Shown one piece after another: positions 61,922 through 64,000 of a stretch of DNA of 64,000 bases. How positions within the stretch are numbered: position 1 is the first letter of the stretch; each line of letters begins with the position of its first letter. Below the pieces are notes generated by a model, which worked only from the letters and a program-made list of their open reading frames with translations, had not been told where the DNA came from and made no database searches. A program made the position numbers and the translations under genes. Origin of the DNA: Lentimicrobiaceae bacterium (GTDB taxonomy: Bacteria; Bacteroidota; Bacteroidia; Bacteroidales; Lentimicrobiaceae). The DNA lies in NCBI GenBank assembly GCA_020636745.1, contig JACJXH010000001.1, forward strand, positions 124,001 to 188,000, given 5' to 3'.

Positions 61922-64000
61922 TTATTCTGCTGTTTGGCAGATGAAGGAGTGAGAAACATTATCAATCAGAAATTTCATTTCAGCCGCATGTTTTAAGAAA
62001 ACAGATGCTGGATAGCCTTCCTTTATTTTTACTGTTGTGACGCTGAAATTATGGAGATTAAATGAGATTTCAACTTCAGGCGTGTTATATAAATATCCGT
62101 CATCGTTTTTAATCATTGAGCTGATTATATCGCCATTCCTGTGCAATAATGCTAGATGCTGATTTTTGCACTGGAGAAGATAGCTGTTCTGGGTTTGGTC
62201 AAAACTTTTTTTGGTCAGGCAAAAGCGGGGTTTGTCTTTAAATGGCTGACCGGCTGTGGGGCAAAATGTGGTGCAGTTGCCACATTCATTGCAAAAATCA
62301 GCAATATTTAAGACCTGAATTTTTTGATGTATTGACAGGTTGCCTGTTAATTCACTTTTGTACCCTTTTTCATCAAAATCAATTTTCCAGACAGGGATTT
62401 CGGCTGCTTCAGCATGGTAATAGGTGTTTGCACGGTTGGGGCAAACGCTGACACAAACGTTGCAAATTTCGTTGCATAGCAAGCAACGTGAGGCCTCTGC
62501 CCGGGCCGCTTTATCTTGCGTAATAGCCTTATAACCTGAAATTTCGGGAGCAATATTTATTCGTGTGCTTTTTTTGATGAGCAGCTCGCTGGGTGTAAGA
62601 TCTTTTTCTGTCTGTAAGCTGCCGTCAGTTAATTTTACCCCGGCTTTTGCTGCAATCTGAACAGCAGTTTTACGTCCGTCGCCAACCGCTTTTACAATTG
62701 TTGCAGCTCCCCGCAAGGCATCTCCGCCAATAAATACATTTTTTAGCGTTGTTTCGTAAGAGTTACCTTTTGTTTTTAATTCTTCCTGGCTGGCAAACTG
62801 AATATCAATCTCCTGTCCAAGGGCCGGAATTAGTGTATCAGCAGCAAATTTAAGCAGCGGTTCTCCGGTTTTTACTGGTTTAGGCCGGTTTCCTTTACCC
62901 GCTTGTTCAAGTTTCATTTTTGCACAGGAAAGTGAAGTTATCCTGCCATCTTTCACATGGATTTTTTCGGGAGAAAGCAACTCTAACAGTTCAATATTTT
63001 CATGAAAAAGTGCCTCAATTTCTTCGCGGTCGGCAGGCATTTCGCCTCTGGTGCGCCGATATAGAACTTTTACTGAAGCATCATTCCCTGCCAGGCGTTT
63101 AGCGGTGCGGGCTACATCCATCGCTGTATTTCCTCCTCCGATTACCAAAATGTTTTTTCCTAAATCCAAAGAAGTTCCATTTTTGGCTTTCTTCAGGAAC
63201 TCGTACGCGTCCAGCACACCCGCTGCATCATCTGATTCCATCTGCAGCGATTTAAAGCGCTGGGCTCCGGCCGCGATATACACAAAGCTATATTCCTTCC
63301 GAAGCTGGTCAAAGGAGTTGCGGTCAATTTTTGAATGATAGTGAATTTTAACGCCCAGCGTTTTAATCCGTTCAATGTCTTTCTCAAGTAAATTCATTTT
63401 CATTCGGAAGCCGGGAATGGCATCATAAACCATACCTCCAGCTGCAGGCTTCGATTCAAATATTTCTACCTCGAAGCCTGCCAATCTGAGGAAATAAGCG
63501 CAGGATAATCCGGATGGTCCGGCGCCAATGATGGCTACTTTATACCCATTGTCAGCGGCCGGAATTATATCAGCAGATTTTCCGTTTTCAGCAATAAATA
63601 GCTTAATCTCTCTGATTTTAAGCGACTGATCGTAATTGATACGGGTGCATTTAGCCTGGCATATGTGATCGCAGGCCGAACCCAGAACATTTGGAAATGG
63701 ATTTTTGGCCAGAATCACATCCAAAGCTTTTTGGAAATCGCCTTTTGATGTATAATACATGTATTCAGGGATGTCCTGATTGGTAGGGCATTCATCCACG
63801 CAGGGTGCATGAATACAGTCGAATTGCCCGAGGTTTCTGGCAGATTTGATGTTTTTTTCAGTGTACGGATCGGCCTTGTAGGCGCTTTGGGAAACAATGG
63901 CATCTGCATAACTGTTCAGATACTGAAGCGGTTGTATGGTTTGGTTGTCTTTGTCATCTATAATATTCTCAATGTATTGATGTAGTCGTCCATATCCCCC
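61922..64000 (-). CDS. ygfK: YgfK-like putative selenate reductase/purine-cluster oxidoreductase, 5' end outside window
   Basis: At least 692 residues are visible and the frame is still open at the window edge, so roughly the first third of the usual 1030-residue protein is missing. The first readable part has iron-sulfur Cys (CIHAPCVDECPTN, then SACDHICQAKC). A GltD-like flavoprotein core follows, with FAD loop IIGAGPSGLSCAYFL, NADPH loop VIGGGNTAMDVARTA, and GGDALRGAATIVKAVGDGR. The C-terminal ferredoxin-like Cys sets are CLLCNEICNVCVSVCPN and CNECGNCTTFCP. It probably relays electrons between NADPH or ferredoxin and the fused xanthine dehydrogenase. An apparent GTG start at 63799 falls inside the first Fe-S motif and is not a start. 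Confidence 0.87.
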   Translation of the reverse strand, partial: GGYGRLHQYIENIIDDKDNQTIQPLQYLNSYADAIVSQSAYKADPYTEKNIKSARNLGQFDCIHAPCVDECPTNQDIPEYMYYTSKGDFQKALDVILAKNPFPNVLGSACDHICQAKCTRINYDQSLKIREIKLFIAENGKSADIIPAADNGYKVAIIGAGPSGLSCAYFLRLAGFEVEIFESKPAAGGMVYDAIPGFRMKMNLLEKDIERIKTLGVKIHYHSKIDRNSFDQLRKEYSFVYIAAGAQRFKSLQMESDDAAGVLDAYEFLKKAKNGTSLDLGKNILVIGGGNTAMDVARTAKRLAGNDASVKVLYRRTRGEMPADREEIEALFHENIELLELLSPEKIHVKDGRITSLSCAKMKLEQAGKGNRPKPVKTGEPLLKFAADTLIPALGQEIDIQFASQEELKTKGNSYETTLKNVFIGGDALRGAATIVKAVGDGRKTAVQIAAKAGVKLTDGSLQTEKDLTPSELLIKKSTRINIAPEISGYKAITQDKAARAEASRCLLCNEICNVCVSVCPNRANTYYHAEAAEIPVWKIDFDEKGYKSELTGNLSIHQKIQVLNIADFCNECGNCTTFCPTAGQPFKDKPRFCLTKKSFDQTQNSYLLQCKNQHLALLHRNGDIISSMIKNDDGYLYNTPEVEISFNLHNFSVTTVKIKEGYPASVFLKHAAEMKFLIDNVSHSFICQTAE

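Noticed and set aside
63715..63799. GTG at 63799 as the ygfK start
   Set aside because: It lies within an iron-sulfur cysteine motif, and the frame stays open upstream to the window edge with YgfK-like sequence.

Overview
This 64 kb window comes from a Bacteroidota chromosome, probably a Bacteroidales- or Marinilabiliales-like anaerobe; I cannot name a genus. The evidence is two very large secreted proteins ending in type IX secretion (T9SS) type A sorting tails, promoters of the Bacteroidota form TTG-N19/20-TAnnTTTG (clearest at the tRNA-Asp gene and before a pilus-type chaperone gene), DUF4402 surface proteins, and an anaerobic, selenium-linked molybdoenzyme cluster.

Region 1 (1-20 kb) is mostly housekeeping. 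It holds a two-gene saccharopine (lysine/2-oxoglutarate) module, a TerB-DnaJ co-chaperone overlapping a Cys-cluster protein, two rRNA/tRNA-type methyltransferases, a porin-like outer membrane protein, a cupin, a beta-carbonic anhydrase, an SPFH protein, tRNA-Asp, a CNNM/CBS membrane protein and a hemolysin III-type protein. An AddB-like nuclease is followed by a cell-wall recycling operon: an AmgK-like kinase fused to a RapZ C-terminal domain, an overlooked 42-residue zinc-ribbon protein, a hypothetical protein and a MurU-like nucleotidyltransferase. A ferritin-like protein closes the region.

Region 2 (20-31.6 kb) is cell envelope: a 1427-residue repeat-rich T9SS cargo protein, a 1.17 kb stretch without a convincing gene, an 1801-residue alpha-2-macroglobulin lipoprotein with an intact CLEQ thioester motif, and a GNAT acetyltransferase.

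Region 3 (31.6-43.6 kb, minus strand) is the most unusual part. It looks like a chaperone-usher surface-fibre locus adapted to Bacteroidota. It encodes three DUF4402 subunits, a PapD-like chaperone, a 2039-residue T9SS giant, and an usher-like outer membrane protein with a C-terminal peptidoglycan-binding SPOR domain. All three subunits carry Gly exactly 14 residues from the C-terminus, and two have a penultimate Tyr, which is the classic chaperone-usher subunit signature. Intrinsic hairpins after the two leading subunit genes and a separate promoter before the chaperone divide the locus into expression units. The giant's stop codon overlaps the start of the third subunit (TAATG).

Region 4 (44.1-64 kb) is a purine-degradation cluster resembling the E. 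coli yge/ygf/ssnA/xdhD set. The plus strand carries xdhC, a two-subunit xanthine dehydrogenase with complete catalytic residues, ygeY, ygeW and a solitary DpnM-like DNA adenine methylase. The minus strand, read toward them, carries ygfK (cut by the window edge), two fold-type-II PLP enzymes, a fused selenium-dependent-type xanthine dehydrogenase, ssnA, a YgjV-like membrane protein, a dihydropyrimidinase-like enzyme and a small hypothetical protein. Together these could oxidise purines, open the rings and process the resulting amino acid and carbamoyl products without oxygen.
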